Shown: positions 14,575-22,649, counted from the stretch's first letter. The stretch is 24,611 nucleotides of DNA from an uncultured Vogesella sp. (GCA_946479405.1 CAMLGD010000021.1:1-24611); one strand, 5' to 3'. Made by a program: numbers and translations. Notes: generated by a model from the sequence alone, not told the origin.

Positions 14575-15726
14575 CTACTGCACGCTGCGCATGCGGGCAA
14601 TCGCCTCCGCCAGCCGCTCGATGCCGGTGGTGTAGGCTACACGGACATACTGGCCGGCACGGTGGCGACCAAAATCCGCCCCCGGGGTGATGGCCACCTT
14701 CACCTCGTCCAGCATGCGCTGGCAGTAGGCAAAACTGTCGTCGGTCACCGCCGACACATCGGCATAGATGTAGAAGGCGCCATCCGGCACCGAGTCGATC
14801 TTCCACCCCAGCTGCGGCAATGCCTGCAACAGAAAATCACGGCGGCGGCCGAATTCGGCGCGGCGGCTTTCCAGTACATCGAGTACTGCCGGCTGGAACG
14901 CCGCCAGCGCCGCATGCTGTGCCGCCGCCGGCGGGCACAGGAACAGGTTCTGCGCCAGCCGCAACGCCGGCTCCACGTAATCCTGCGGCACCACCAGCCA
15001 GCCCAGGCGCCAGCCGGTCATCTGGAAATACTTGGAAAAACTGTTGATCACGAACACATCGTCCGCCAGCGCCAGCGCGCTGAACGAGTCGGCACCGTAG
15101 GTCAGCCCCTGGTAGATCTCGTCCACGATCAGCGCCCCGCCCTTGCCACGGCACAGCGCGGCAAGATCGCTCACCTCGTCGCGGCTCAGCACCGTACCAG
15201 TGGGGTTGGCCGGGGTCGCCACCATGGTGGCCACGGTATTGGCCTGCCAGTTGGCCGCCGCATCTGCGGCCAGCAGCTGGTAGCGGGTGGCGGCATCCAC
15301 CGCCACTGTCTGCGGTACACCACCCAGCAGACTGACAAAATGCCGATTGCACGGATAAGTCGGGTCCGGCATCAGCACGCCATCGCCCTGGTCCACCAGC
15401 AGCGACAGCGCAATCTGCAGCGCGCCGGAGGCCCCGGGGGTGACGATGATGCGCTCCGGCGCTACCTCCACGTCAAAACGGCTGCGGTAGAAATCGCTGA
15501 TCGCCTGCCGCAGCTGCGGCAAACCCTGCGCCGCGGTGTAGAAGGTATGCCCAGCGGCCAGCGCTGCGCGGCCAGCCTCCACGATCGCCTCCGGGGTGGC
15601 GAAATCCGGTTCGCCCACTTCCAGATGAATCACGTCATGCCCGGCCGCCTGCAGCGCCCGCGCCTTTTCCAGAATCGCCATCACCTGAAACGGTGCAATC
15701 GCGGCCAACCTGTTCGATAGTTTCAC
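14575..15726 (-). CDS. PLP-dependent class I aminotransferase (AspC-like)
   Basis: A 383-residue fold-type I aminotransferase. Visible signatures are LEVGEPDFATP, FYTAAQGLPQLRQAI, TPGASGALQIAL, ATPANPTGTVLS, DEIYQGLTYG and the PLP lysine K232 in NSFSKYFQMTGWRLGW. It ends with GADFGRHRAGQYVRVAYT. The substrate pair cannot be told from sequence; relatives are annotated as aspartate or alanine aminotransferases. The start is GTG at 15726: AGGGA lies about 6 bases upstream, whereas an ATG 4 bases earlier is out of frame and reaches a stop after one codon. It converges on the GIDE-like gene, sharing its terminator. Confidence 0.88.
   Translation of the reverse strand: MKLSNRLAAIAPFQVMAILEKARALQAAGHDVIHLEVGEPDFATPEAIVEAGRAALAAGHTFYTAAQGLPQLRQAISDFYRSRFDVEVAPERIIVTPGASGALQIALSLLVDQGDGVLMPDPTYPCNRHFVSLLGGVPQTVAVDAATRYQLLAADAAANWQANTVATMVATPANPTGTVLSRDEVSDLAALCRGKGGALIVDEIYQGLTYGADSFSALALADDVFVINSFSKYFQMTGWRLGWLVVPQDYVEPALRLAQNLFLCPPAAAQHAALAAFQPAVLDVLESRRAEFGRRRDFLLQALPQLGWKIDSVPDGAFYIYADVSAVTDDSFAYCQRMLDEVKVAITPGADFGRHRAGQYVRVAYTTGIERLAEAIARMRSVQ
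15250..15258 (-). repeat. Uptake-like motif copy 18 (aminotransferase), 9-base core
   Basis: Core only, with G rather than T before it on the minus strand. It encodes AANW in the aminotransferase. Confidence 0.6.
15701..15709 (+). repeat. Uptake-like motif copy 19 (aminotransferase), 9-base core
   Basis: CGCGGCCAACCTG, at the very start of the aminotransferase, whose strand encodes NRLAAI here. Confidence 0.65.
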
Positions 15727-15782
15727 TGCATCCCTTTCACTGGGCCGTCTGCGGCCTCTCACGCCTTGCAGTATGCCAGTAG

Positions 15783-15811
15783 TTGACAACGGCAAGGGGT
15801 ACTTCTATACT
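15783..15811 (+). promoter_or_regulatory. Promoter of tRNA-Ser(CGA)
   Basis: TTGACA (15783-15788), exactly 17 bases, TATACT (15806-15811), then a GC-rich GCGCAGCC discriminator. This is a near-consensus sigma-70 promoter. GC-rich discriminators are typical of stable RNA genes under stringent control. Confidence 0.88.
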
Positions 15812-15825
15812 GCGCAGCCTGTCGC

Positions 15826-15915
<90 letters not shown>

Positions 15916-15927
15916 GACCACGCAATC

Positions 15928-15955
15928 AAGCCCTTGAGAAATCAAGGGCTTTTTT
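15928..15955 (+). terminator. Terminator of tRNA-Ser
   Basis: AAGCCCTTGA, GAAA tetraloop, TCAAGGGCTT, then TTTTT; 12 bases past the tRNA CCA. Textbook intrinsic terminator. Confidence 0.93.
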
Positions 15956-16164
15956 GTTTCCAGCACCCACCATCGCGCGCACTTTGTATGCTGAGGCGGG
16001 TAAGCAAACACCGACTCAGGCGAAAAAACCAGCACCTGGATCGCGCGGCGCGACGCCATTGCTACCCCGGCAACCATAAAGATCCGCGCCATGCAGCCCG
16101 CTGCGTGCACCACGCCAAAGTTACCAGTCATCGTGCCAGCCAGACTGAGCCTGGCAGCCGCCAC
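15956..16164. other. Gap between tRNA-Ser terminator and the DUF1801 gene
   Basis: About 210 bases with no supported gene. The minus strand is open across the region (reading MTGNFGVVHAAGCMARIFMV and so on), but that frame runs backwards through the terminator and tRNA and has no ribosome site. It could hold a decayed remnant downstream of the DUF1801 gene. I see no repeat word or promoter here. Confidence 0.5.
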
Positions 16165-16578
16165 CTACTTGCCTCCTTTGCCCCCAGCCTTGCCGTCGGC
16201 CAGGTTCAGCACCACTGCAGCACGGATCAGCGCCTTGAATGCCTCCGCGTCGATCACCTCCCCTTGGCGAATGTCGATCGCCCGCCGCACCTTGCCGTCC
16301 AGGCTGGCGTTGAACAAGCGGGCAGGGTTTGGCAGCGCCGCGCCCTTGGCAAAAGTCAGCTTCACCACCGCTTTGTAAGCCTCGCCGGTACAGATGATGC
16401 CGCCGTGCGACCACACCGGCGTCTGCCACTTCCACTCTTCCACTACCTGCGGATCGGCCTCCCAGATCAGCTGCCGCATCCTGCGCAGTGTCTCGCCGCG
16501 CCAGTCGCCCAATTCGGCGATGCGCTGATCGACCAGCGCCGTCGCCGACGCCCCGGCCAACCTATCCGGCTGTGTCAT
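16165..16578 (-). CDS. DUF1801 domain protein (YdhG/YdeI-like)
   Basis: A 137-residue soluble protein. Its core DWRGETLRRMRQLIWEADPQVVEEWKWQTPVWSHGG, then YKAVVKLTFAKGAALPNPARLFNASLDGKVRRAIDI, matches the DUF1801 pattern (Ixx.dP...E..KW..P.....g....F....K....l.F..G). The tail is lysine- and glycine-rich (DGKAGGKGGK). Function unknown; the fold is related to frataxin-like YdhG proteins. GGAGGTGA lies just before the ATG at 16578, an excellent ribosome site. It lies about 50 bases after kynR on the same strand and may be cotranscribed with it. Confidence 0.85.
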   Translation of the reverse strand: MTQPDRLAGASATALVDQRIAELGDWRGETLRRMRQLIWEADPQVVEEWKWQTPVWSHGGIICTGEAYKAVVKLTFAKGAALPNPARLFNASLDGKVRRAIDIRQGEVIDAEAFKALIRAAVVLNLADGKAGGKGGK

Positions 16579-16628
16579 ATTCACCTCCAAACCTGCTTGT
16601 CCCGAACTTCGCCCCCGGCATCACCAGC

Positions 16629-17102
16629 TCAGGGCGCCGGCGTCAGCGGCAGTTCGCCACGTTTGTCCTTCAGGGTTTTCATCACGATATACGAGCAGAT
16701 GTCGCGCATGCCCGGCAGCTTGTTAAGCTTTTCCACCACGAACGTGGAAAACGCCGGCAAGCCGCGGGCGCGGATGTGCAGCACATAGTTACTGGCACCG
16801 CTCACCACATAGGCCGCCACCACCTCGTCGAAGGCATCAAGCTGCTGCAAAAAAGCCTCGTGCCAATCCGGGTGGCTATGATCCACGGTGACATGCACGA
16901 TGGCCTCCAGTTCGAAGCCCAGCTGCACGGCATCCAGCCGCGCGTGGTAGCCCTGGATCAGGCCGTTTTCCTCCAGCGTGCGTACCCGCCGCAGGCAGGC
17001 CGATGGCGACAGCGCCACCTTGTCGGCTAGGTCCTGGTTGCTGAGCCGGCCGTTGTGCTGCAGCGCGGCCAGAATGCGCCAATCGATCGCGTCCAGTTGC
17101 AT
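16629..17102 (-). CDS. kynR: Lrp/AsnC family regulator, likely KynR
   Basis: A 157-residue Lrp/AsnC protein. It has an N-terminal winged helix-turn-helix (LDAIDWRILAALQHNGRLSNQDLADKVALSPSACLRRVRTLEENGLI) and a C-terminal RAM ligand-binding domain (AIVHVTVDH; VVAAYVVSGASNYVLHI). It is divergent from kynU, as KynR is in Pseudomonas, where it senses kynurenine and activates the kyn genes. The name rests on that context and on family type; another Lrp paralogue is possible. The ATG at 17102 begins the conserved MQLDAIDWRIL; the ribosome site is weak (AAGAAAG). Confidence 0.82.
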   Translation of the reverse strand: MQLDAIDWRILAALQHNGRLSNQDLADKVALSPSACLRRVRTLEENGLIQGYHARLDAVQLGFELEAIVHVTVDHSHPDWHEAFLQQLDAFDEVVAAYVVSGASNYVLHIRARGLPAFSTFVVEKLNKLPGMRDICSYIVMKTLKDKRGELPLTPAP

Positions 17103-17286
17103 ACGCAAGTTTCTTTCTTCAATAGCCAAGATAACCAAATAGTCTGCGAATAATCGCCGCATCACAAGCCAAGTTTGCAACCAGCGCCGCTGGCGCCAGT
17201 GCTACGATTTTGTTGTGGGGCGCGCAACCAACAGCGCCCACATTGCCCACCGCCGGCCATGCCGGCCACCACAAAGGAACACTGAC
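17103..17286. promoter_or_regulatory. Divergent control region kynR/kynU
   Basis: 184 bases between divergent starts. The kynR-proximal half is A+T-rich, as Lrp-type operators usually are. TACGAT at 17203-17208 is a possible -10 for kynU, without a good -35, as expected for an activated promoter. No clear palindromic operator could be fixed by eye. Confidence 0.4.
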
Positions 17287-18537
17287 ATGCTGACCCGCGC
17301 CGACTGCCTGGCCGCCGATAGCCGCGATCCACTAGCTGCATTCAAGCAGCAATTCGTCATTCCGGAAGGCGTGTTGTACCTGGATGGCAATTCGCTGGGG
17401 GTGCCGCCCAAGACCGCCGCCGCCCGCTGCAGCGAAGTGGTGAGCCAGGAATGGGGCGTGGGCCTGATCCGCAGCTGGAACACGGCCGGCTGGTTCGAGC
17501 TGCCGGGCCGGCTGGGCAACAAGCTGGGCCAGCTGCTGGGTGCCAACGGCGACGAAGTGGTGGTCACCGACACCACCTCGCTGAACCTGTTCAAGGCCTT
17601 GGCCGCGGCGATCCGCATCCAGCAGCAGCAAGCACCGCAGCGGCGCGTGATCGTGTCCGAGCGCGACAACTTCCCCACCGACCTGTACATGATCCAGGGC
17701 ATGATCGACCTGCTGCAGCAGGGCTATGAGCTGCGCCTGACCGACGACACGCTGTCGCTAGAGCAGGCGCTGGACGACGATGTTGCCGTGCTACTGCTGT
17801 CGCACGTCAACTACCGCACCGGCGCCATGTACGACATGGCCGCCGTCACCGCGCAGGCCCACCGCCACGGCGTGCTGACCATCTGGGATCTGGCTCACGC
17901 CGCCGGCGCGGTGCCGCTGGACCTGAACGCCGCCGAGGCCGATTTCGCCGTCGGCTGCACCTACAAATACCTGAACGGCGGCCCGGGCTCCCCGGCCTTC
18001 ATCTGGGTGGCGGCACGGCATCAGGATCGCTTCTGGCAGCCGTTGTCCGGCTGGTGGGGCCATAATCGCCCGTTCGACATGGACCCGAGCTACCAGCCGG
18101 CACAGGGCATTCGCCGCTTCCTGTGCGGCACGCAGCCGATCACCTCGCTGGCGATGGTGGAGTGCGGGCTGGACGTGGCGCTGCAGGCCGACATGACCGC
18201 ACTGCGCACCAAGTCGCTGGCGCTGACCGACCTGTTCATTCAGCTGGTAGAACAGCGCTGCGGCCAACATCCGCTGACGCTGGTAACCCCGCGCGAACAC
18301 GCCCGCCGCGGCAGCCACGTCAGCTTCCGCCACCCGCAGGGCTTTGCCGTGATGCAGGCGCTGATCGCCCGCGGCGTGATCGGCGACTACCGCGAACCGG
18401 AAGTGCTGCGCTTCGGCATCACTCCGCTGTACCTGAGCCACGCCGACATCTGGGACGCGGTGGAAGTGCTGCGCGACATCCTGGACAGCGGCAGCTGGGA
18501 CCGCCCGGCGTTCCACCAGCGCGCATCGGTAACCTGA
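17287..18537 (+). CDS. kynU: Kynureninase
   Basis: PLP enzyme that cleaves L-kynurenine to anthranilate and alanine in tryptophan degradation. The 416-residue protein has [11 protein letters not shown] near the start, [42 protein letters not shown] and the PLP lysine K227 in [16 protein letters not shown], then [13 protein letters not shown] and [10 protein letters not shown]. The lysine number equals that of the Pseudomonas enzyme. AAAGGA lies 8 bases before the ATG at 17287. No kynA or kynB lies next to it in this window. A strong terminator follows. Anthranilate could feed catabolism, tryptophan or quinolone-type products. Confidence 0.96.
   Translation: MLTRADCLAADSRDPLAAFKQQFVIPEGVLYLDGNSLGVPPKTAAARCSEVVSQEWGVGLIRSWNTAGWFELPGRLGNKLGQLLGANGDEVVVTDTTSLNLFKALAAAIRIQQQQAPQRRVIVSERDNFPTDLYMIQGMIDLLQQGYELRLTDDTLSLEQALDDDVAVLLLSHVNYRTGAMYDMAAVTAQAHRHGVLTIWDLAHAAGAVPLDLNAAEADFAVGCTYKYLNGGPGSPAFIWVAARHQDRFWQPLSGWWGHNRPFDMDPSYQPAQGIRRFLCGTQPITSLAMVECGLDVALQADMTALRTKSLALTDLFIQLVEQRCGQHPLTLVTPREHARRGSHVSFRHPQGFAVMQALIARGVIGDYREPEVLRFGITPLYLSHADIWDAVEVLRDILDSGSWDRPAFHQRASVT
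18259..18268 (+). repeat. Uptake-like motif copy 20 (in kynU)
   Basis: Exact 10-base word, CTGCGGCCAACAT, encoding RCGQH in kynU. It is the only exact plus-gene copy that reads in this phase. Confidence 0.75.
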
Positions 18538-18560
18538 GCACTGCGGTCAACCTGGACAGC

Positions 18561-18590
18561 AAAACACCCCGTCGTGACGGGGTGTTTTTT
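18561..18590. terminator. Bidirectional terminator between kynU and dnr
   Basis: AAAACACCCCGT, loop CGTG, ACGGGGTGTTTTTT; a 12-base-pair stem with T-runs on both strands between convergent genes. A one-mismatch repeat word, TGCGGTCAAC, lies just before it at 18542-18551. Confidence 0.92.
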
Positions 18591-18613
18591 GTTTACTGCC
18601 AACGCGACCGGCG

Positions 18614-19291
18614 CTACTGCGCCTCCAGCTGCTGCAGCAGGCCCAGATCGACGATATCGATATCGCGGCCGTTGACGGCGATGGCGCCCTGCTCCACCAG
18701 GCTGTGCAGCACGCGCGAGAAGGTTTCCGGGGTGATGTTCAGCCGCGAGGCAATCACGTTCTTGTTCACTGCCAGCCGCACCACGCTGTCGTCGCGCTGG
18801 CGCTGCAATTGCAGCAGATAGCCCGCCACCCGCTGCAGCGAGTTTTCTACCGAGTAGCGCGCCACATCGCGCATCAGATTGTGCAGCCGCAGCGACAGCC
18901 CGGCCAGCATGCGCTGCGCAAAACCGCTGTCGCTGGCGATGGCGGCCTGGATCGCCTGCACGCTGACATGCAGCAGCAGGCCGTCCTCGATGAACTGCGC
19001 CATCACCGGAAACGTCTTGCCGAGGAACATCGCCGCCTCGCCGAAGCTCTGCCCCGGGTGCAGGATTTCCACCACTTTTTCCACCCCGCCGTTGGAACTG
19101 AGCGCCAGCTTGACCTTGCCATACACCAGCAGATACATGCCGTCGCAGGCATCGCCGCGCTGGAAGATCACCTGGCCTTTCTGCCCGCGCACCTCGCGCG
19201 TGGCCGGCACCAGCGCCTGCAGCTGCTGCGGCGACAGCTGCTGGAACAGCGGCTGGTGGCTCAAAAATACCGCGACATCAATCGGCACCAT
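18614..19291 (-). CDS. dnr: Crp/Fnr family regulator, Dnr type
   Basis: A 225-residue Crp/Fnr protein. It has an N-terminal cyclic-nucleotide-like beta-roll (GQVIFQRGDACDGMYLLVYGKVKLAL; GQSFGEAAMFLGKTFPV), a long dimer helix, and a helix-turn-helix with NKNVIASRLNITPETFSRVLHSL. The recognition helix E189-x-x-S192-R193 is the type that reads TTGA half-sites. It has one cysteine only (C49), so it cannot carry the FNR iron-sulfur cluster. This fits Dnr/Nnr proteins, which sense NO through heme. It is encoded 89 bases after nirN and may autoregulate through the nirJ promoter. Specific naming is by context and similarity to P. aeruginosa Dnr. Confidence 0.88.
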   Translation of the reverse strand: MVPIDVAVFLSHQPLFQQLSPQQLQALVPATREVRGQKGQVIFQRGDACDGMYLLVYGKVKLALSSNGGVEKVVEILHPGQSFGEAAMFLGKTFPVMAQFIEDGLLLHVSVQAIQAAIASDSGFAQRMLAGLSLRLHNLMRDVARYSVENSLQRVAGYLLQLQRQRDDSVVRLAVNKNVIASRLNITPETFSRVLHSLVEQGAIAVNGRDIDIVDLGLLQQLEAQ

Positions 19292-19380
19292 GCTGGCTTC
19301 GTCCTATCGAAACAATGGAGGCAAGGCTACGCCGCCACCGACCGGCAAACCATGCACCGGATGGCGGGGGCGGCTAGCTC

Positions 19381-20925
19381 CTAATGACTAGTGCCGCCGG
19401 AGCGCGTCACCTTGTTGAACACGTTGTATTTGCCGATCGGCTTCATCATCGGCAGCGCCGCCACTTCGCGGAAGTTGGCCGCATCCACCACCACCAGTTC
19501 GCCCGGCGTTTCCATGATGCTGACCAGCGCGTAGCGGCCGTCATGGGTGAATTCGACGTGGGCATTGGTCTTGCCTGGCCGCAGCGTCAGCTCGCGCACC
19601 ACCTGGAAACTGCGCTTGTCGATGATGGACAGCGTGTCCTTGCGCGGCGACATCATCGCGTCCACCCAGGCATACGGCGTGTTTTCGTGGCTGCGCAGGA
19701 AGAAACCCGGCCCCGGGGTGGCGATGTTGGCCGCTACCTGCCAGCGGTCCATGTCGATTACCGTCACGCGGCCGCCTTTCAGGTTCGGCGTCGCCATGTA
19801 GTGGTGGCCGTCCTGTACGAAGGTGATGCCGGAGCCCAGGTGCGGCATGCCGTCCAGCGGCAGCTCGGCCACCTTGCTGCGGCTGTCCAGGTTGATCACC
19901 TGCGCGTGGCCGTCGCGCGACGCGGCCATCACGTGACGGTAGCTGTCGTCGAAGAAGAAATCGTCCAGCACCATGGACAGCGGCGTCACCCGCGGATTGA
20001 GGTAGCCAGGCACGGCCAGGCCCTCACCCATCTGGTAGTCGTGCACGTAGCCGGGGTAGATCGCCTCCGCCTTCGGGTTGTAGGAAATCTCCCACAGTTC
20101 GGCGGCGTCCTTCAGCGCCACGATGAAGCTCTGCCGCGGCGCAGCGTCGTACACCGCCGATACCCGCGACGGCTTGCCGCCACGGTCGGTTACCGCAAAG
20201 GTCTTCACCGGTTTCAGGCCGTTGGCGTCCAGCAGCACCAGCGTCTCCGGCAGCGTGTTGCCGGCCAGCACCCAGCGCCCGTCGCCGGATACCGCCACGT
20301 TGCGGGTGTTCAGCCCGACGCGGATCTCGGCCACCGGCTGCAGCGTGTACAGGTCGTACTGCGTCACCCAGCCATCGCGGCTGGCAAAGTACACGAAGCG
20401 CCCGTCCGGCGAGAACTTCGGCCCGCCGTGCAGCGCAAAGCGGCTCTGGAAGCGGGTCACCGGCCGGAAGCGATCGCCATCCAGCACGGTAACGTGGTGA
20501 TCGCCGGCCTCCACCACCACGAACAGGTTGCGCGGGTCGATGTTGGCGGCAAAGGTTGGCCGCAGCGGCAGCTTGGCCGGATCCAGATACTGGATGCGTG
20601 AAGCGGCGGTATCCGCCTCGCGCCACACTGGCGGTGTCGCCGGCGGGGTAGCCAGCCAGGCCGCCAGCTCGCGGATGTCGGCGTCGGCCAGCTTGCCGGC
20701 AAAGCCGGCCATCTGCGTGGCGGCGCGGCCATCGCGGATGGTGCGCAGCACCTCGTCCGGCTTCAGCCGTTCCAGGCTCTGCGGCAGCAGCGCCGGCGCC
20801 ATGGCGCCCATGCGCTGCGCGCCGTGGCAGCTCAGGCAGTGCTGCTGGTACAGCGTGGCAGGATCGGCGGCGGCGGCGATCAACGGCGCCAACGCCAATA
20901 ACAAACTGCTGAGCAGGGCTTTCAT
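19381..20925 (-). CDS. nirN: NirN, cytochrome c and d1-type dihydro-heme d1 dehydrogenase
   Basis: Periplasmic 514-residue protein. It has a signal peptide (MKALLSSLLLALAPLIAAAA), a cytochrome c domain with heme motif C30-L-S-C33-H34, and an eight-bladed d1 propeller. The propeller carries the NirN hallmarks NLFVVVEAGDHHVTVLDGDRF, RFALHGGPKFSPDGRFVYFASRDGW, GLNTRNVAVS, GMPHLGSGI, FFLRSHENTPYAWVDAMMSP and KPIGKYNVFNKVTRSGGTSH. NirN forms the acrylate double bond in the last step of heme d1 synthesis for nitrite reductase NirS. Length and motifs exclude NirF (no c domain) and NirS (longer). The ATG overlaps the nirJ stop by ATGA. An upstream extension of the frame lies inside nirJ and is not real. 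Confidence 0.95.
   Translation of the reverse strand: MKALLSSLLLALAPLIAAAADPATLYQQHCLSCHGAQRMGAMAPALLPQSLERLKPDEVLRTIRDGRAATQMAGFAGKLADADIRELAAWLATPPATPPVWREADTAASRIQYLDPAKLPLRPTFAANIDPRNLFVVVEAGDHHVTVLDGDRFRPVTRFQSRFALHGGPKFSPDGRFVYFASRDGWVTQYDLYTLQPVAEIRVGLNTRNVAVSGDGRWVLAGNTLPETLVLLDANGLKPVKTFAVTDRGGKPSRVSAVYDAAPRQSFIVALKDAAELWEISYNPKAEAIYPGYVHDYQMGEGLAVPGYLNPRVTPLSMVLDDFFFDDSYRHVMAASRDGHAQVINLDSRSKVAELPLDGMPHLGSGITFVQDGHHYMATPNLKGGRVTVIDMDRWQVAANIATPGPGFFLRSHENTPYAWVDAMMSPRKDTLSIIDKRSFQVVRELTLRPGKTNAHVEFTHDGRYALVSIMETPGELVVVDAANFREVAALPMMKPIGKYNVFNKVTRSGGTSH
19484..19493 (-). repeat. Uptake-like motif copy 21 (in nirN)
   Basis: Exact 10-base word on the minus strand followed by TT; encodes DAANF. 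Confidence 0.75.
19736..19744 (-). repeat. Uptake-like motif copy 22 (in nirN), 9-base core
   Basis: Core preceded by A instead of T on the minus strand; encodes VAANIA. Confidence 0.6.
20555..20564 (-). repeat. Uptake-like motif copy 23 (in nirN), extended
   Basis: Minus strand CTGCGGCCAACCTTTGCC, a full 14-base match identical over 18 bases to copy 3 in pabC; encodes TFAANID. Confidence 0.9.
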
Positions 20926-22133
20926 GGCTGAACCTCCGCGGCAGCACTGCCGCGCTGCCACGGCGTCAGCGGCGGCAGGCTGTACGCGCCTACCGTCACG
21001 CCGATCTCGGCATCGGACAGGTAGCAGGCCGGGTCGGCCGCCCAGTAGTCGCCGGTCAGCTGCCAGGCGCGCACCCGGGTGTTGCCGTTGCAGATCGCCA
21101 GCTGGCTGCAGGCGGCGCAGCGCCCGCTCACCGGCCGCGGCCGCTGTTTCAGCCCGGCCATCAGCGGGTGGCTGGTATCCGGCCAGATGGCGGAAAACGG
21201 CCGCTCGCGCACATTGCCCAGCGTCACCTGCCACCACATGGTGTCCGGATGCACATTGCCGAGGTTGTCGATATTGGCGACGTTTACGCCGCTGGCATTG
21301 CCGCCCCACTGCTGCAGGCGCTGGCGCAGCACGTCCAGCTGCGCCGGGTAATGCCGCGCCGCCCACTGCAGCAGGTAGACACCATCGGCATCGTTGTTGC
21401 CGGTCACGTAGTCGCGAGTAGCGCCGGCCAGCAGCTGGGCATGACAGGTATCCAGCAGCAGCTCCATCGCCCAGCGCGTGCGCGCGTGGCGGGCGTCGCT
21501 GTCGCGGTGCTTGTTGCCACGACCGGCATAGTTGAGGTGCGAGAAGTAGAACTTGTCGATGCCTTCGTCGGCCACCAGCTGCAGCAGCGCCGGCAGGTCG
21601 TGGGCATTGTCCTCGGTCATGGTGTAGCGCACGCCGACCTTCATGCCGGCATCGCGTGCCAGGCGGATACCACCCAGCGCCCGCTCGAAGCCGCCTTCCA
21701 GCCGGCGGAACTTGTCGTGGGTGGCGCCGATACCGTCCAGGCTGACGCCGACGTAATCGAAGCCGACCTCGGCGATGCGGCCAACGTTGGCCGTATCGAT
21801 CAGGGTACCGTTGCTGGACAGGCCGACATAGAAGCCCATCGCCTTGGCGCGGTGGCCGATGTCGTAGATGTCCGGCCGCAGCAGCGGCTCGCCGCCGGAC
21901 AGGATCAGCACCCGCACGCCACAGGCGTACAGGTCGTCCATCACCGCGAACACTTCATCGCGGGACAGCTCGCCCGGAAAATCCTTGTCGGCGGAGATGG
22001 AATAGCAATGCTGGCAGGTCAGGTTACAGCGGCGGATCAGGTTCCAGATCACCACCGGGCCGGATGGTGCACGCGGCGGCGGCAGCGGCGCCGGGTGCAG
22101 CAGGGTGTGCAGGTAATGGCTCAGGCGCAGCAT
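20922..22133 (-). CDS. nirJ: NirJ, radical SAM enzyme of heme d1 synthesis
   Basis: Cytoplasmic 403-residue radical SAM protein that removes two propionate chains from didecarboxysiroheme on the way to heme d1. The SAM cluster motif is C36NLTC40QHC43. SGGEPLLRPD and SLDGIGATHDKFR follow. A SPASM-type C-terminal cysteine region (GRCAACSQLAICNGN, then DPACYLSD) would hold a second cluster. The start at 22133, MLRLSHYLHTLLHP, has GGAGG 6 bases upstream and agrees with known NirJ openings; the frame is open 19 codons further into the promoter. A Dnr-type box lies 57 bases upstream. Overlaps nirN by 4 bases. Confidence 0.94.
   Translation of the reverse strand: MLRLSHYLHTLLHPAPLPPPRAPSGPVVIWNLIRRCNLTCQHCYSISADKDFPGELSRDEVFAVMDDLYACGVRVLILSGGEPLLRPDIYDIGHRAKAMGFYVGLSSNGTLIDTANVGRIAEVGFDYVGVSLDGIGATHDKFRRLEGGFERALGGIRLARDAGMKVGVRYTMTEDNAHDLPALLQLVADEGIDKFYFSHLNYAGRGNKHRDSDARHARTRWAMELLLDTCHAQLLAGATRDYVTGNNDADGVYLLQWAARHYPAQLDVLRQRLQQWGGNASGVNVANIDNLGNVHPDTMWWQVTLGNVRERPFSAIWPDTSHPLMAGLKQRPRPVSGRCAACSQLAICNGNTRVRAWQLTGDYWAADPACYLSDAEIGVTVGAYSLPPLTPWQRGSAAAEVQP
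21776..21795. repeat. Near-perfect inverted pair of the uptake-like motif (copy 24) in nirJ
   Basis: Exact TGCGGCCAAC (21776-21785) joined to GTTGGCCGTA (one mismatch). The nirJ strand encodes TANVGRIAE, nearly the same peptide as the lemA pair. Confidence 0.8.
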
Positions 22134-22189
22134 GGCAGCCTCCGGCGATGACAATGACGTCATCGTCGGCGCTGCGCCGCACAATCTCA

Positions 22190-22203
22190 TTGACTGCAGT
22201 CAA
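22190..22203 (-). promoter_or_regulatory. FNR/Dnr-type box upstream of nirJ
   Basis: TTGACTGCAGTCAA is a perfect palindrome fitting the TTGAC-N4-GTCAA form of the FNR/Dnr operator. It lies 57-70 bases before the nirJ ATG. If centred at -41.5, transcription would start near 22155, and GACGAT about 30 bases downstream of the centre is a plausible weak -10. The Dnr-like gene at the end of the same gene set is the obvious candidate regulator. Confidence 0.85.
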
Positions 22204-22244
22204 GCGCCTGCAAAGCCGGCCGCTGGCCGGTGCACGGGCGGCAC

Positions 22245-22451
22245 TTAATGCAGGTGCGGATGGTGCTGCTGGTACCAGTGTTGCAGGTGGCGGCCGCCGC
22301 GGCCGATGGCGATCACCACTGCTGCGCCGCCCATGGCGGCCAGCAGCAGCAAGGGTATCCACGGCTGCGCCATGAACAGCACGATGGCCAGTATCGCCGT
22401 CAGCATGTAGGCGCCGCTGTACCAGCCGCGTTGCTTGCGTACGGAAGTCAT
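22245..22451 (-). CDS. Small two-helix membrane protein
   Basis: A 68-residue protein of unknown function. A basic head (MTSVRKQRGWYSG) is followed by two hydrophobic helices, about residues 14-30 (AYMLTAILAIVLFMAQP) and 32-48 (IPLLLLAAMGGAAVVIA), and a basic histidine-rich tail RGGRHLQHWYQQHHPHLH. AAGGAG lies 7 bases before the ATG, which supports real translation. It sits upstream of nirJ on the same strand but ends before the Dnr box, so the two are likely controlled separately. I do not recognise a family. The histidine tail could bind a metal or heme, but this is only a guess. Confidence 0.65.
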   Translation of the reverse strand: MTSVRKQRGWYSGAYMLTAILAIVLFMAQPWIPLLLLAAMGGAAVVIAIGRGGRHLQHWYQQHHPHLH

Positions 22452-22649
22452 GATGCCCTCCTTGCCGGCCGTTGACCGCAGCCCCGACCGGCATCAACCG
22501 ATGCGCGCCTTGCGGCGCTATTTTCATTTTAGTACCTGCCGTGATGCCGCGCTGCCGCTGGCTGGCTGCGTCGGCGGTATCGCGGCCAGTTCCCAAGCCC
22601 GGGCGGCTGGCCTATCATCGCAGCCCCGTTTTCCCATGGCGCCTTGCTC

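Noticed and set aside
18542..18551. TGCGGTCAAC as a Pasteurellaceae uptake sequence (AAGTGCGGT type)
   Set aside because: It shares only part of that word and is better explained as a one-base variant of the local motif; the organism is clearly not a Pasteurellaceae member.
20926..21366. N-terminal extension of the nirN frame
   Set aside because: It lies entirely inside nirJ, whereas the signal peptide and ATGA coupling fix the nirN start at 20925.
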